Shown: one piece after another, positions 8,647-16,552 of the stretch
How the letters are laid out: each line of letters starts with the position of its first letter
Numbering within the stretch: position 1 is the stretch's first letter
Origin: Oscillospiraceae bacterium
GTDB lineage: Bacteria; Bacillota; Clostridia; Oscillospirales; CAG-272
NCBI GenBank assembly: GCA_015063805.1
Contig: SVTK01000008.1
Location: 1-64,000, forward strand
DNA: 64,000 nt
Reading direction: 5' to 3'
Notes under the pieces: generated by a model
Seen by the model: only the letters and a program-made list of their open reading frames with translations
Told to the model about the DNA's origin: nothing
The model's database searches: none
Made by a program: the position numbers and the translations under genes

Positions 8647-10020
8647 ATGAAAGGCTGCAGCACTTGGAGTTACGCCCCCTATCGCCCACTTTTGGGGGAA
8701 ACGGGGGACATTTATATTTGCCGTGTCGTACCCGGGGAAAAATCTATTCGCCTGGAATGGCTGGAGGTGGGGGAGGAATGCGCTGTCTTCTGCCGACAGC
8801 GGGGACAGGAGGAATTCACCCTTGTGGGCAAGACCTGCGAATCTGCCTGGGATATTGCGGGGCTTGACACCGAAACCGACTACGAATTCTATGTCAGCGC
8901 CAGGGGAAAAACCAGCCGCGTCCGTCTGGCAAGAACGGGGTGTGTGGTGGGAACGGTGGTGAACTATCTTCACCCCGAGGATGAGGTCTACAGCTTTTCG
9001 GGCCGCTACCTTTGTTCTCCCTCCTTGGTGCGGCATCCCGACGGGTTCTTGCTGGCTTCCATGGATGTGTACGCCGGAGGGCATCCCCAAAATCTGACCC
9101 TTATCTTCCGCTCCGACGATGACGGGGAAAGCTGGCACTATGTCAGCGAACTGATGCCCTGCTTCTGGGGCAAGCTTTTCGTTCATCGCGGCGAGCTGTA
9201 TATGCTGGGCTGCTCCACCGAGTACGGCGATCTGCTCATCGGCCGTTCCGACGACGGCGGAAAGACCTTTTCAGCACCGGTAGCCCTTCTGCGGGGGGCA
9301 AACGGCAAAAACGGCAGCTGCGGCGTGCACAAAAATCCCCAGAATATGCTCATCCATAACGGCCGGCTTTACGGCACACTGGAATGGGGCGCGTGGGCGA
9401 ATAAGACATACGGCCACGCGGCCATGGTCATGTCCTGTGACGCGGAGGCCGATCTGCTGGATCCCGAAAGTTGGCATTTCAGCGAGCCGCGTCCTTTCGC
9501 TCCCTTTGCGCCGGCGCTGGAGGGGATGAAGTCCAATACCATGACCATCGAAGGAACGCTGGCGTGTACGCCGGACGGTGAGCTGCTGGACATCATGCGC
9601 TTTGGCCTGCGCAATTCAGTGATTGCCTATCGGGTGAATACCGAGGATCCCGATGCCCCTCTTGCCTTCCACCGCCTTATCCGGTTTGAAGCGAACTTCT
9701 CCAAGTTTATGATCAAATTCGACGCGGTGTCGGGAAAGTACTATTCTATTGCGTCACGGCTGTATGGGGATTGCCCCAACAGCGCGCGGAATCTGCTCTC
9801 CCTGATGGTCTCACCCGACCTTGAGCACTGGTCGGTGGCCTGCGATCTGCTGGACTACCGCCACCTTGACCCAAACGCAGTAGGCTTTCAGTATGTGGAC
9901 TTCCTCTTCGACGGGGAGGACATCATCTTCCTCTGCCGCACCGCCCTCAACGGCGCCAACAGCTTCCACGACTCCAACTACTCCACCTTCCACCGCATCC
10001 GGAATTTCCGTGATCTGTGA
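8647..10020 (+). CDS. Sialidase-fold (BNR repeat) protein
   Basis: The 457-residue protein lacks a signal peptide. Residues about 20-95 look like a fibronectin-III-like beta domain (conserved Trp, LDTETDYEFYV). The rest resembles a six-bladed sialidase propeller with Asp-box (BNR) motifs SDDDGESW and SDDGGKTF. Enzymes of this fold remove sialic acids or hydrolyse other sugars, and many relatives have unknown substrates. I cannot identify the full catalytic Arg triad, so true sialidase activity is unproven. The ATG at 8647 follows CGGAGG. The gene stands alone between a hairpin and a strong bidirectional terminator; a cytoplasmic location suggests that it handles imported glycans. Confidence 0.75.
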   Translation: MKGCSTWSYAPYRPLLGETGDIYICRVVPGEKSIRLEWLEVGEECAVFCRQRGQEEFTLVGKTCESAWDIAGLDTETDYEFYVSARGKTSRVRLARTGCVVGTVVNYLHPEDEVYSFSGRYLCSPSLVRHPDGFLLASMDVYAGGHPQNLTLIFRSDDDGESWHYVSELMPCFWGKLFVHRGELYMLGCSTEYGDLLIGRSDDGGKTFSAPVALLRGANGKNGSCGVHKNPQNMLIHNGRLYGTLEWGAWANKTYGHAAMVMSCDAEADLLDPESWHFSEPRPFAPFAPALEGMKSNTMTIEGTLACTPDGELLDIMRFGLRNSVIAYRVNTEDPDAPLAFHRLIRFEANFSKFMIKFDAVSGKYYSIASRLYGDCPNSARNLLSLMVSPDLEHWSVACDLLDYRHLDPNAVGFQYVDFLFDGEDIIFLCRTALNGANSFHDSNYSTFHRIRNFRDL

Positions 10021-10028
10021 TCGATGCC

Positions 10029-10070
10029 AACAAGAAAGGGCTTCCGTTTGTACGGAAGCCCTTTCTTGTT
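10029..10070. terminator. Bidirectional intrinsic terminator
   Basis: An 18-pair stem (AACAAGAAAGGGCTTCCG and its complement) closes a six-base loop. It has a T-rich 3' flank on the plus strand and reaches the stop codon of the minus-strand ligase gene, so it serves both convergent genes. Confidence 0.85.
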
Positions 10071-11767
10071 TACGAAATGGTGGTGTCCAGCTTGAAGCGC
10101 ATGATTTTGCGCAGGGTGTTCTTGGGGAATTCCTCCCGACGGATCTTCAGCTGTGCGATCTTCTTGTAGGCCACAGCACCGCGGTTGTACTCGTCGATGA
10201 AGGGCTTGAAGTAGGCGGCGGCATCGGTGATGCCGTTCTTTTCGCAGAAATCACGATCGGGGTAGATCTCGGCCACAATGGCGTTGTGGGCCTGGCCGCG
10301 GCGGCTCTGTCCCTCGTAGACCACGATCTCCAGCAAGCCGGGGATGGAGATCAGCTCGTTCTCAATCTCCTCAGGGTAAACGTTTTTGCCGTTGGAGAGG
10401 ATGATCAGGTTCTTCTTGCGTCCCGTGATGAAGAGGGTGCCGTCCTCGTCGATGCGGCCGTAGTCGCCGGTGTGGAAAAAGCCGTCCTCGTCAATGGCGT
10501 CGGCGGTAGCCTCGGGATCGCCGTAGTAACCCAGCATGACGTTGGGACCCTTCACCAGGATCTCGCCCTCCCAATCCTCGTTGGGGGCGTCGATGACCAC
10601 CGAGTCAATGTCGATGGGATCGCCCACGCTGCCCACCACCACATGGCGGGAGGGGGTGAAGGCGATCAGCGGTGCGCACTCGGTGATGCCGTAGCCGTTG
10701 AGGGTTTCGATACCCAGGGCATCGAAGAAAGCGAGAATTTCGGGATTGATGGGAGCGCCCCCCGAGATCACGGTCTTCAGCTCGCCGCCGAAGGCTGCCC
10801 TCACCGAGCGGAAGAATTCCTTCCGGCGGTCGATGCCCACCCGGCGCAGGGCATTGCTGGTTTTGATCATGCGGAAGAAGAGTTTTTCCTTGCCCTGTTC
10901 CTTGATGTTGGCTAAGATGCGGCGGTAGAAGGTTTCCAGGTAGAGCGGCACCAGCACGAGATGGCCGGGCTTCTGCTCCTTGAGCTCCTTGGTGATGTGG
11001 CGCAGACCTGCCGAGATGTAGACCTCAGCCCCGATGATGACGTGGCCCAGCACCAGTACCGAGGAGCCGTAGGTGTGGTGGGGCGGCAGAACGCCCAGGG
11101 TCTTCTCCGAGTAGTCGATGTAGGGAATGGCAGCGCAGACATTGGAGAGAATGGCCTCCTGGGAGAGCATGACGCCCTTCCCCTTGCCCGTGGTTCCCGA
11201 GGTAAAGACCAGCAGGGACATGGCGCGAGGATCGATGGGGGCCTCCCGGTAGAGGGCGGGGTTTTTGCGGTACTTGGGCTTGCCCATGGCCACCAGCATC
11301 TCCAGGTTCCGCTCATTCTGCTTGGCCTGCATATACACCGGGGGGGCAGCGAGGGGAGCGGTAAGGGCGATGATCTCGGCCTTGCCGGCAATGTCCTCGT
11401 CGCAGAAGAGGAAGCTGACGTTGGCCTTTTTGGCGGTGTCGGCCAGATCCTCTGCGTGCCATTCGGGGTCAAGGGGGACCAGCACGCCGCCGATAGACTG
11501 GATGGCAAAGTAAGCCAGCACCCATTCGTAGGAAAGCTTGCCCACTACGGCGCAATGCTTGCCGGCGCAGCCCATCTCGGCGAGGGTGCAGGCCAGGGCC
11601 CGCACATCGCCTCGCAGCTGGCCAAAGCTGATGCGGGTGATGCTCTTGTCCCCGCCGCCCTGGCGGAAGGAATAGGCCCACTTATCGGCATACTCCTCCC
11701 CGGCCCATTCAATGACCTGGCGGAGGTGGAGGAATTCGTATCTTTCGTGCAGTGCGGTTTTCTTCAT
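10070..11767 (-). CDS. AMP-dependent acyl-CoA synthetase/ligase (ANL superfamily)
   Basis: The 565-residue protein has the AMP-binding P-loop FTSGTTGKGKGVM (about residues 183-195), the adenine motif GYGITECAP and the C-terminal hinge TGDYGRIDEDG with ITGRKKNLIILSNGKNVYP. It therefore adenylates a carboxylic acid and probably transfers it to CoA. The overall shape resembles long-chain or aromatic acyl-CoA ligases; the substrate cannot be read. The ATG at 11767 follows GAAGGAGA. A palindrome identical in core to the TetR operator lies 33 bases upstream, so this last gene of the cluster is likely controlled by the same regulator. In the proposed pathway it activates the acid made by the reductase. 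Confidence 0.9.
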   Translation of the reverse strand: MKKTALHERYEFLHLRQVIEWAGEEYADKWAYSFRQGGGDKSITRISFGQLRGDVRALACTLAEMGCAGKHCAVVGKLSYEWVLAYFAIQSIGGVLVPLDPEWHAEDLADTAKKANVSFLFCDEDIAGKAEIIALTAPLAAPPVYMQAKQNERNLEMLVAMGKPKYRKNPALYREAPIDPRAMSLLVFTSGTTGKGKGVMLSQEAILSNVCAAIPYIDYSEKTLGVLPPHHTYGSSVLVLGHVIIGAEVYISAGLRHITKELKEQKPGHLVLVPLYLETFYRRILANIKEQGKEKLFFRMIKTSNALRRVGIDRRKEFFRSVRAAFGGELKTVISGGAPINPEILAFFDALGIETLNGYGITECAPLIAFTPSRHVVVGSVGDPIDIDSVVIDAPNEDWEGEILVKGPNVMLGYYGDPEATADAIDEDGFFHTGDYGRIDEDGTLFITGRKKNLIILSNGKNVYPEEIENELISIPGLLEIVVYEGQSRRGQAHNAIVAEIYPDRDFCEKNGITDAAAYFKPFIDEYNRGAVAYKKIAQLKIRREEFPKNTLRKIMRFKLDTTIS

Positions 11768-11799
11768 GATTTCTCCTTCGGCAATTGAAAAATATGCTC

Positions 11800-11816
11800 C
11801 AGCACACAGTGTGCTG
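11800..11816. promoter_or_regulatory. Second copy of the TetR-type operator
   Basis: CAGCACAC-A-GTGTGCTG is a perfect 17-bp palindrome between the aconitase-X small subunit and the ligase gene. The same core CAGCACAC-N-GTGTGCTG occurs over the promoter of the tetR gene at 16339-16363. I could not find convincing -35/-10 boxes around it on the minus strand, so it may act at a weak promoter or as a roadblock. Confidence 0.75.
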
Positions 11817-11823
11817 GGTGAAA

Positions 11824-11855
11824 GTACAAACGGAAACATTTGTTTCCGTTTGTAC
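11824..11855 (-). terminator. Perfect hairpin between aconitase-X small subunit and ligase genes
   Basis: A 15-bp arm GTACAAACGGAAACA is perfectly inverted around two bases. On the minus strand it comes 12 bases after the stop codon and is followed only by TTTC, so it is at best a partial terminator. It could lower expression of the ligase relative to the upstream genes. Confidence 0.5.
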
Positions 11856-11866
11856 GGGATTGTGTG

Positions 11867-12310
11867 TTATTCCACGGTTACCAGGCCGTTCTCGCCTACG
11901 GTAACGGTCATGCCGTCCTTGACATAGGCGAGGAACTCTTCACCCAGGCAGTCGATGACGGGCATGGTGACATTGTCCAGCCAAACATCGGCGAGAATGG
12001 CGCCGGCGGCGGCCAGGGAGTCGATGGGCTTGGAGAAGAGCATACAGGCGGGCTGGCGGTTCATGGAGCAGGCGCAGTAGAGCACCAGGCCGCCGGTGGT
12101 GGAGCCGATGGTTTGGGGCAGGCAAAGTGCCTTGCCCGCCATCTGCTTGCCGTAGAGATCGGGGTTGTTCTGGTCACCGCAGGTGGCGGTCTTATCCCCG
12201 AACTGCAGGGCCTTCTGGAAGGAGGCCAGGGTGTTCAGCCCTTCGTGGGAGACCACAGCTTCTGCCTTTACCGTTCCGGCGGCAATGACGCGTCCTTGGA
12301 ATTCTCTCAT
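11867..12310 (-). CDS. Aconitase X small (swivel) subunit, DUF126
   Basis: The 147-residue protein matches the swivelling domain of the aconitase X (AcnX) family, with the conserved GSTTGG serine loop (about residues 68-73) and the typical DNVTMPVIDCLGEEF end. In the family this domain is either a separate subunit, as here, or fused to the catalytic domain. Characterised bacterial AcnX enzymes are cis-3-hydroxy-L-proline dehydratases and archaeal ones dehydrate mevalonate 5-phosphate. The gene starts two bases after the large-subunit stop codon, so the two are coupled. Confidence 0.88.
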   Translation of the reverse strand: MREFQGRVIAAGTVKAEAVVSHEGLNTLASFQKALQFGDKTATCGDQNNPDLYGKQMAGKALCLPQTIGSTTGGLVLYCACSMNRQPACMLFSKPIDSLAAAGAILADVWLDNVTMPVIDCLGEEFLAYVKDGMTVTVGENGLVTVE

Positions 12311-12312
12311 GA

Positions 12313-13587
12313 TCAGTTGCCTCCCTTCGTGATCTGTGCCAAAATCTCATCGTCGGTGTAGTATTTGGCGGTGGTGTAGGTGCGGAGCTTGTTGGAGGAA
12401 GTGATGACGGGCATCTTCCCCGAGAGAGGATTGTTCATGTACATCAGGGGGCAGATGTAGGAGGTGATGACACCGGTGGCCTTCAGCCGGGCGGCGTATT
12501 CAGTTTTCTCAAATTCGGCCAGCACGGCGGGGGCTGCGGTGAACACCGTGGGAATCTTCACCTTTTTGTTTCCGGCGGCGGCAAGACCAGCCTCAACCTT
12601 GTCGGTCCAGTCCTTGAGCTGCTGCAGGGACATATGGGGGCAGCCCATGAAGCAGAGCTTGGGGGTGGCATCGGGATTCTTCCAAATGACAGGATAACTG
12701 CGGTAGACCCGCTCTAGCTCGGCATCGTCGATGACGTAGGTCTGTACGTTTTCTGCCAGCAGACCGCGGCCCTGCTCCACTGCCTCGGGGGTGAGGTTTT
12801 CGATGTGATACAGGCCCACGGCACCGTTGGAAGCGGTAGCGGCACCGAAATCCTTGAGGTAGGTGCAGGTGGCATCGTTCAGCTCGGTGCCCAGCCACCG
12901 GTCAAGGCCCACGATGTAGGGAACCTCTTCCATGACCTTCATGCCGATAGCTGAGCCGAGAAGCTGTGCCTCGGGCTTTTTGGTGGTCTTGATCTCGATG
13001 ATCCAGGTGGCGCGTCTGCCTTCGTCGGTGAGGAGGCCAAAGTAGGGCACATAGCCCACCACAGAGCCCATGATATCCATGATGCCCGAGTTTCGGTTGC
13101 AGCGTGCGCCCAGCACCGAGTTGGCGTACACCACAGCGGAGGACTCTGCCCAGGAGAGGACATCGCCCTTCCCGGGTTTGTTGCCCACCTCGTCCATGTA
13201 GCAGGTGCAGGTGAAGGCATCCTTCTCCATCAGGCCCAGCTTGTTCAGCTGCTCCTCGTAGAAGTTTTGGCGGGAGTACATAAAGTTCTTGAAAATAAAG
13301 TTCTGCAGGAAATTGGCGGGGACCTTCTTATCCAGGGGGCGGGGGTCCACCGAGAAGGTTTGCTTGGATACATTGCCCGCTTCGATGAGCTGATCCATCA
13401 GCGCATAGACGGGGCCCAGGGCCTTGAGGCCGAAGGAGGTGACCAGATGGTTGTGACGGCCGGTGACGGGGACCATTTTCTCAGCGCCGAAGACCTCGCC
13501 GTACTGGATCAGGGTCTTCATCACCTTGGCCAGGGTTTCGCCCTGCTTTCCGTCAAGGATCGCTTGCTGTTCTTGGGTGAGAATCAT
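12313..13587 (-). CDS. Aconitase X catalytic (large) subunit, DUF521
   Basis: The 424-residue protein has the AcnX catalytic-domain features ESSAVVYANSVLGARCNRNSG (shown in part), GCPHMSLQQL and an early Cys/Thr-rich block FTCTCYMDEVG. Conserved cysteines in these blocks bind the Fe-S cluster in characterised members. The enzyme would remove water from a hydroxy acid to give an enoic or imino acid. Start ATG 13587 follows GAAAGGAC. It lies 30 bases after the enoate-reductase-like gene and directly before the small subunit. The partner genes do not include proline racemase or pyrroline-carboxylate reductase, so hydroxyproline is not an obvious substrate here. Confidence 0.88.
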   Translation of the reverse strand: MILTQEQQAILDGKQGETLAKVMKTLIQYGEVFGAEKMVPVTGRHNHLVTSFGLKALGPVYALMDQLIEAGNVSKQTFSVDPRPLDKKVPANFLQNFIFKNFMYSRQNFYEEQLNKLGLMEKDAFTCTCYMDEVGNKPGKGDVLSWAESSAVVYANSVLGARCNRNSGIMDIMGSVVGYVPYFGLLTDEGRRATWIIEIKTTKKPEAQLLGSAIGMKVMEEVPYIVGLDRWLGTELNDATCTYLKDFGAATASNGAVGLYHIENLTPEAVEQGRGLLAENVQTYVIDDAELERVYRSYPVIWKNPDATPKLCFMGCPHMSLQQLKDWTDKVEAGLAAAGNKKVKIPTVFTAAPAVLAEFEKTEYAARLKATGVITSYICPLMYMNNPLSGKMPVITSSNKLRTYTTAKYYTDDEILAQITKGGN

Positions 13588-13617
13588 GACAATTGTCCTT
13601 TCTGTGATGGATTTTCG

Positions 13618-15691
13618 TTAAAGCTTCATGGCAACATCCCATGCGCCCCAGATTGCGGTGCGCAGGTTGCCCACGCTGGCGGCATCGCCGATGACGTGCA
13701 CATGGCCGCCCTTCTTGGCGATGGGAGTGGGAACATAGCCCACCGACAGGATCACTGAGTCGGCAGCCACGGTCTCGGTGCCGCCGTCCTTGTGTTTGAT
13801 GGCAACCTTTCCGTCGCCGATCTCGCTGACCGAGGTTTCCAGATGTACCGGAACCTGATTTGCCCGGAAGAAGTCACGCAGGAAGGAGGTATTGGCCAGG
13901 CAGATGCCGGGGGTGGTGATGAGGTCATCCTGCATCTCCACGATGGTGGGCTGCTTGCCCTTGAGGTAGAGATCGTACGCGATTTCACAGCCGGTGAGAC
14001 CGCCGCCGATGACCACGACACGGTCCCCCACCTCACGGCTGCCCAGCAGATAATCGATGGCCTCGATGGCACCGTCCGCGCCGGGAATGGGAAGCTTTCT
14101 CGCCTTGGCACCGGTGGCCACGATGATCTCGTCGGCATCCAGCGACTTCACATCGGCGATTTCGGTGTTCAGCTTGACGGTGATGTTGGCCTGGCGCGCT
14201 ACCTCGCGCTCGTACCAGGCGATGAGTAGCTTATCCTTTTCCTTGAAGTCAGGCGCGGCTGCGGCAATGAAGACACCGCCCAGACGGTCGGTTTTCTCGT
14301 ACAGGGTAACGGTGTGACCCCGCTTGGCGCAGACAATGGCGGCCTCCATGCCGCCGATACCGCCGCCGATGACGGCGATCTTCTTCTGCTTCTTGGCGGG
14401 CTTGATGTAGTGCTTGGTGGACTGCATGGTCTCGGCGTTGATGGCACAGCGGGCCAGACCCATGGTGTCGGTGAGATCCTGGGTGTTGTAGTGCCCCTTG
14501 GAGGAGGAGAAGTTGAAGCAGCCGGCGTGGCAGCAGATACAGGGCTTGATGTCCTCGGTGCGATCTTCGATGAGCTTGGTGATCCATGCAGGGTCGGCTA
14601 AGAACTGACGGGCCACGCCCATGGCATCGATTCTGCCTTCTGCGATGGCCTGTGCGCCCACCTCGGGCTCCATGCGGCCGGCGCAGACCACGGGAATGTC
14701 CACAAACTGCTTGATGTGGGCAACATCCTCGAGGTTGCAGTTCTGGGGCATATACATGGGGGGGGTGTGCCCAGTACCAGGAGTCGTAGGTACCGTTGTC
14801 GGCGTTGAGCATATCGTAGCCCGCATCCTGCAGGTACTTGGCGGCCCGCTCGGATTCCTCCATGTTGCGGCCGACCTCGGTGTATTCCTCACCGGGAACC
14901 GCACCCTCGGCAAAGCCCTTGAGCTTGGATTCCACGGAGTAGCGCAGAGAAACGGGGAAGTCCTCGCCGCAGGCTTCCTTGATGGCCTTGACCACCTCCA
15001 CCGCAAAACGGTAGCGGTTCTCAAAGCTTCCGCCGTACTCGTCGGTGCGCTTGTTGAAGAATTCGATGGAGAACTGGTCCAGCAGGTAGCCCTCGTGCAC
15101 CGCGTGTACCTCCACGCCGTCCACCCCTGCGTCGCGGCAGAGCTTAGCGGTCTTGGCGAAGGCCTCGATGATCTCGTGGATCTGCTCCACCGTCATCTCG
15201 GGGCATTCAATATCGGGAGCCCAGCGGGCGGGCTGGGGGCTGGGACAGGCCAGTTCGTGGCTGGTGTCAATGATGGGCTTGACCAGGGCGCGGGTGAACT
15301 TGTTCTTGTGCAGGGGGCCCACCAGCTCGGTGATGGCCCAGGAGCGGCCCATACCTGCGGTCAGCTGGATGAAGAGCTTGGCGCCGGTCTTGTGGATCTC
15401 CTCCATAAAGACACGGAGATCGTCGAACATCTTCTCGTTCTGCCAGAGCCACTTGCCCCAGAAGGTGTCGCGGAGGGGGGCAATGCCGGGGATGATCAGG
15501 CCAACGTTGTTCTGTGCGCGCTCGAGGAAGAATTTTGCGGCTTCCCGGTCAAACTTGCAGCCGGTGAGCTCGAACCAGCCGAAGAGGGAAGTGCCCCCCA
15601 TGGGACAGAGGACAATGCGGTTTTTGATTTCCACATCGCGGATCTTCCAAGGGGTAAAGAGAGCATTATACTTGGGATCTGTCTGAGGCAT
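13618..15691 (-). pseudogene. 2-enoate reductase / BaiCD-like FMN-FAD-[4Fe-4S] oxidoreductase, frameshifted
   Basis: Two minus-strand reading frames join into one protein of about 690 residues. The first (to about residue 310) is an Old-Yellow-Enzyme barrel ([37 protein letters not shown]). The second continues the barrel, then has the 4Fe-4S cysteines CICCHAGC near 380-388, a first dinucleotide fold [12 protein letters not shown] (about 440) and a second [11 protein letters not shown] (about 560). The break falls in a run of eight C on the coding strand (14758-14765). Seven C would give [10 protein letters not shown] and an intact protein. It may be a real inactivation, phase variation or a sequence error. 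Start ATG 15691 is chosen because AAGGAG abuts the earlier ATG at 15700. Relatives reduce the C=C bond of enoates or enoyl-CoAs with NADH. Confidence 0.87.
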
Positions 15692-15711
15692 TGTATTCAT
15701 CTCCTTATCAA

Positions 15712-16320
15712 TTAATTATCGTTTTCATCATTGCGGGCGGGGTGGAGCCGCATCCCGTCCAGCAGGATACCGAAGCTGTAGCGGAAGTCGGCGATGGCTT
15801 TTTCCCGGGGCAGATTGCGTCCCAGGGCATCGGCATTGTAGCCCCGGATGAAGCACCAGACGGCATAGCTGACGGCATCGGTGTCAATGTCCTTGATATG
15901 GCCGTGTGACTTGCCGAATTCGATCAGGCGGCAGATCTCGGCCTTCCACCAGGCGTAATTGTCCCGGGAGACCGAGTCGTTGTCGAACACATATTGGTAA
16001 AAATTCATTTTGTTTTCGTAGGACATCACCAGGGTGTTGGCCACGATATCAATAACCTGGGCAAAAAAATCCCCCGCAGGATCAAATGCCTCGGCAATGC
16101 TTTCTCTGATCTTGAGCACCGTGTTGGCATAAACGATCTGCAGAACCTCTTCGATATTGCGGAAACGGTTGTAAAACACTCGATTGGTGATACCCAGTGT
16201 GCGGAGGATGGCGCGGACGCTGACATTGTCCGCTCCCACGGAAAAGGCCAGCTCCTCTGCGGCACGGATAATATTCTCCGACATTTCATCGGTAATGCGG
16301 GTCTCGGTCTTCTTCGCCAT
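15712..16320 (-). CDS. TetR/AcrR-family transcriptional regulator
   Basis: The 202-residue protein has an N-terminal TetR helix-turn-helix (about residues 13-58, with SVRAILRTLGITNRVFYNRF) and a helical ligand-binding C-terminus. The ATG at 16320 follows AAAAAGGAGGTGATCCC. A perfect palindrome overlaps its own transcription start and a second copy precedes the acyl-CoA ligase gene, so it very likely represses the whole cluster and itself. The inducer is probably the substrate or the CoA thioester made by the ligase (inference from family practice). Confidence 0.9.
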   Translation of the reverse strand: MAKKTETRITDEMSENIIRAAEELAFSVGADNVSVRAILRTLGITNRVFYNRFRNIEEVLQIVYANTVLKIRESIAEAFDPAGDFFAQVIDIVANTLVMSYENKMNFYQYVFDNDSVSRDNYAWWKAEICRLIEFGKSHGHIKDIDTDAVSYAVWCFIRGYNADALGRNLPREKAIADFRYSFGILLDGMRLHPARNDENDN

Positions 16321-16338
16321 GGGATCACCTCCTTTTTC

Positions 16339-16363
16339 GATTCAGCACACTGTGTGCTGAATC
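16339..16363. promoter_or_regulatory. Operator palindrome of the TetR cluster
   Basis: GATTCAGCACAC is perfectly inverted around a single T, giving a 25-bp palindrome. It starts one base after the -10 box of the minus-strand promoter, over the expected transcription start, which is a classic repressor position. Confidence 0.88.
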
Positions 16364-16364
16364 A

Positions 16365-16393
16365 AGTATACCATACCCCCGCAGATTTGTCAA
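16365..16393 (-). promoter_or_regulatory. Sigma-A promoter of the TetR cluster
   Basis: On the minus strand TTGACA (16388-16393) and TATACT (16365-16370) are 17 bp apart, nearly perfect consensus. The operator follows immediately downstream. Confidence 0.9.
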
Positions 16394-16482
16394 CCGTTTG
16401 GCGAAAATAATCCTTGCGGCGGCGAAAGCATGAATTTTGTCGGCAAAAAATGAGATAAGATGTAAAGAATTATGGTTTCCTC

Positions 16483-16511
16483 TTGCACAAAAGCTGTTTT
16501 TTTACTATAAT
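16483..16511 (+). promoter_or_regulatory. Sigma-A promoter before murD
   Basis: TTGCAC (16483-16488) and TATAAT (16506-16511) have a 17-bp spacer and lie about 40 bases before the murD start codon. It is divergent from the TetR promoter about 90 bp away. Confidence 0.85.
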
Positions 16512-16552
16512 ATAAGGTGGAGCATTTTATTTCTTCGGTTACGGAGGGCAAT

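Noticed and set aside
10070..15691. Bile-acid-inducible (bai) operon
   Set aside because: The reductase resembles BaiCD and the ligase could recall BaiB, but no baiE, baiF, baiA or baiG lies nearby and aconitase X is not part of bai.
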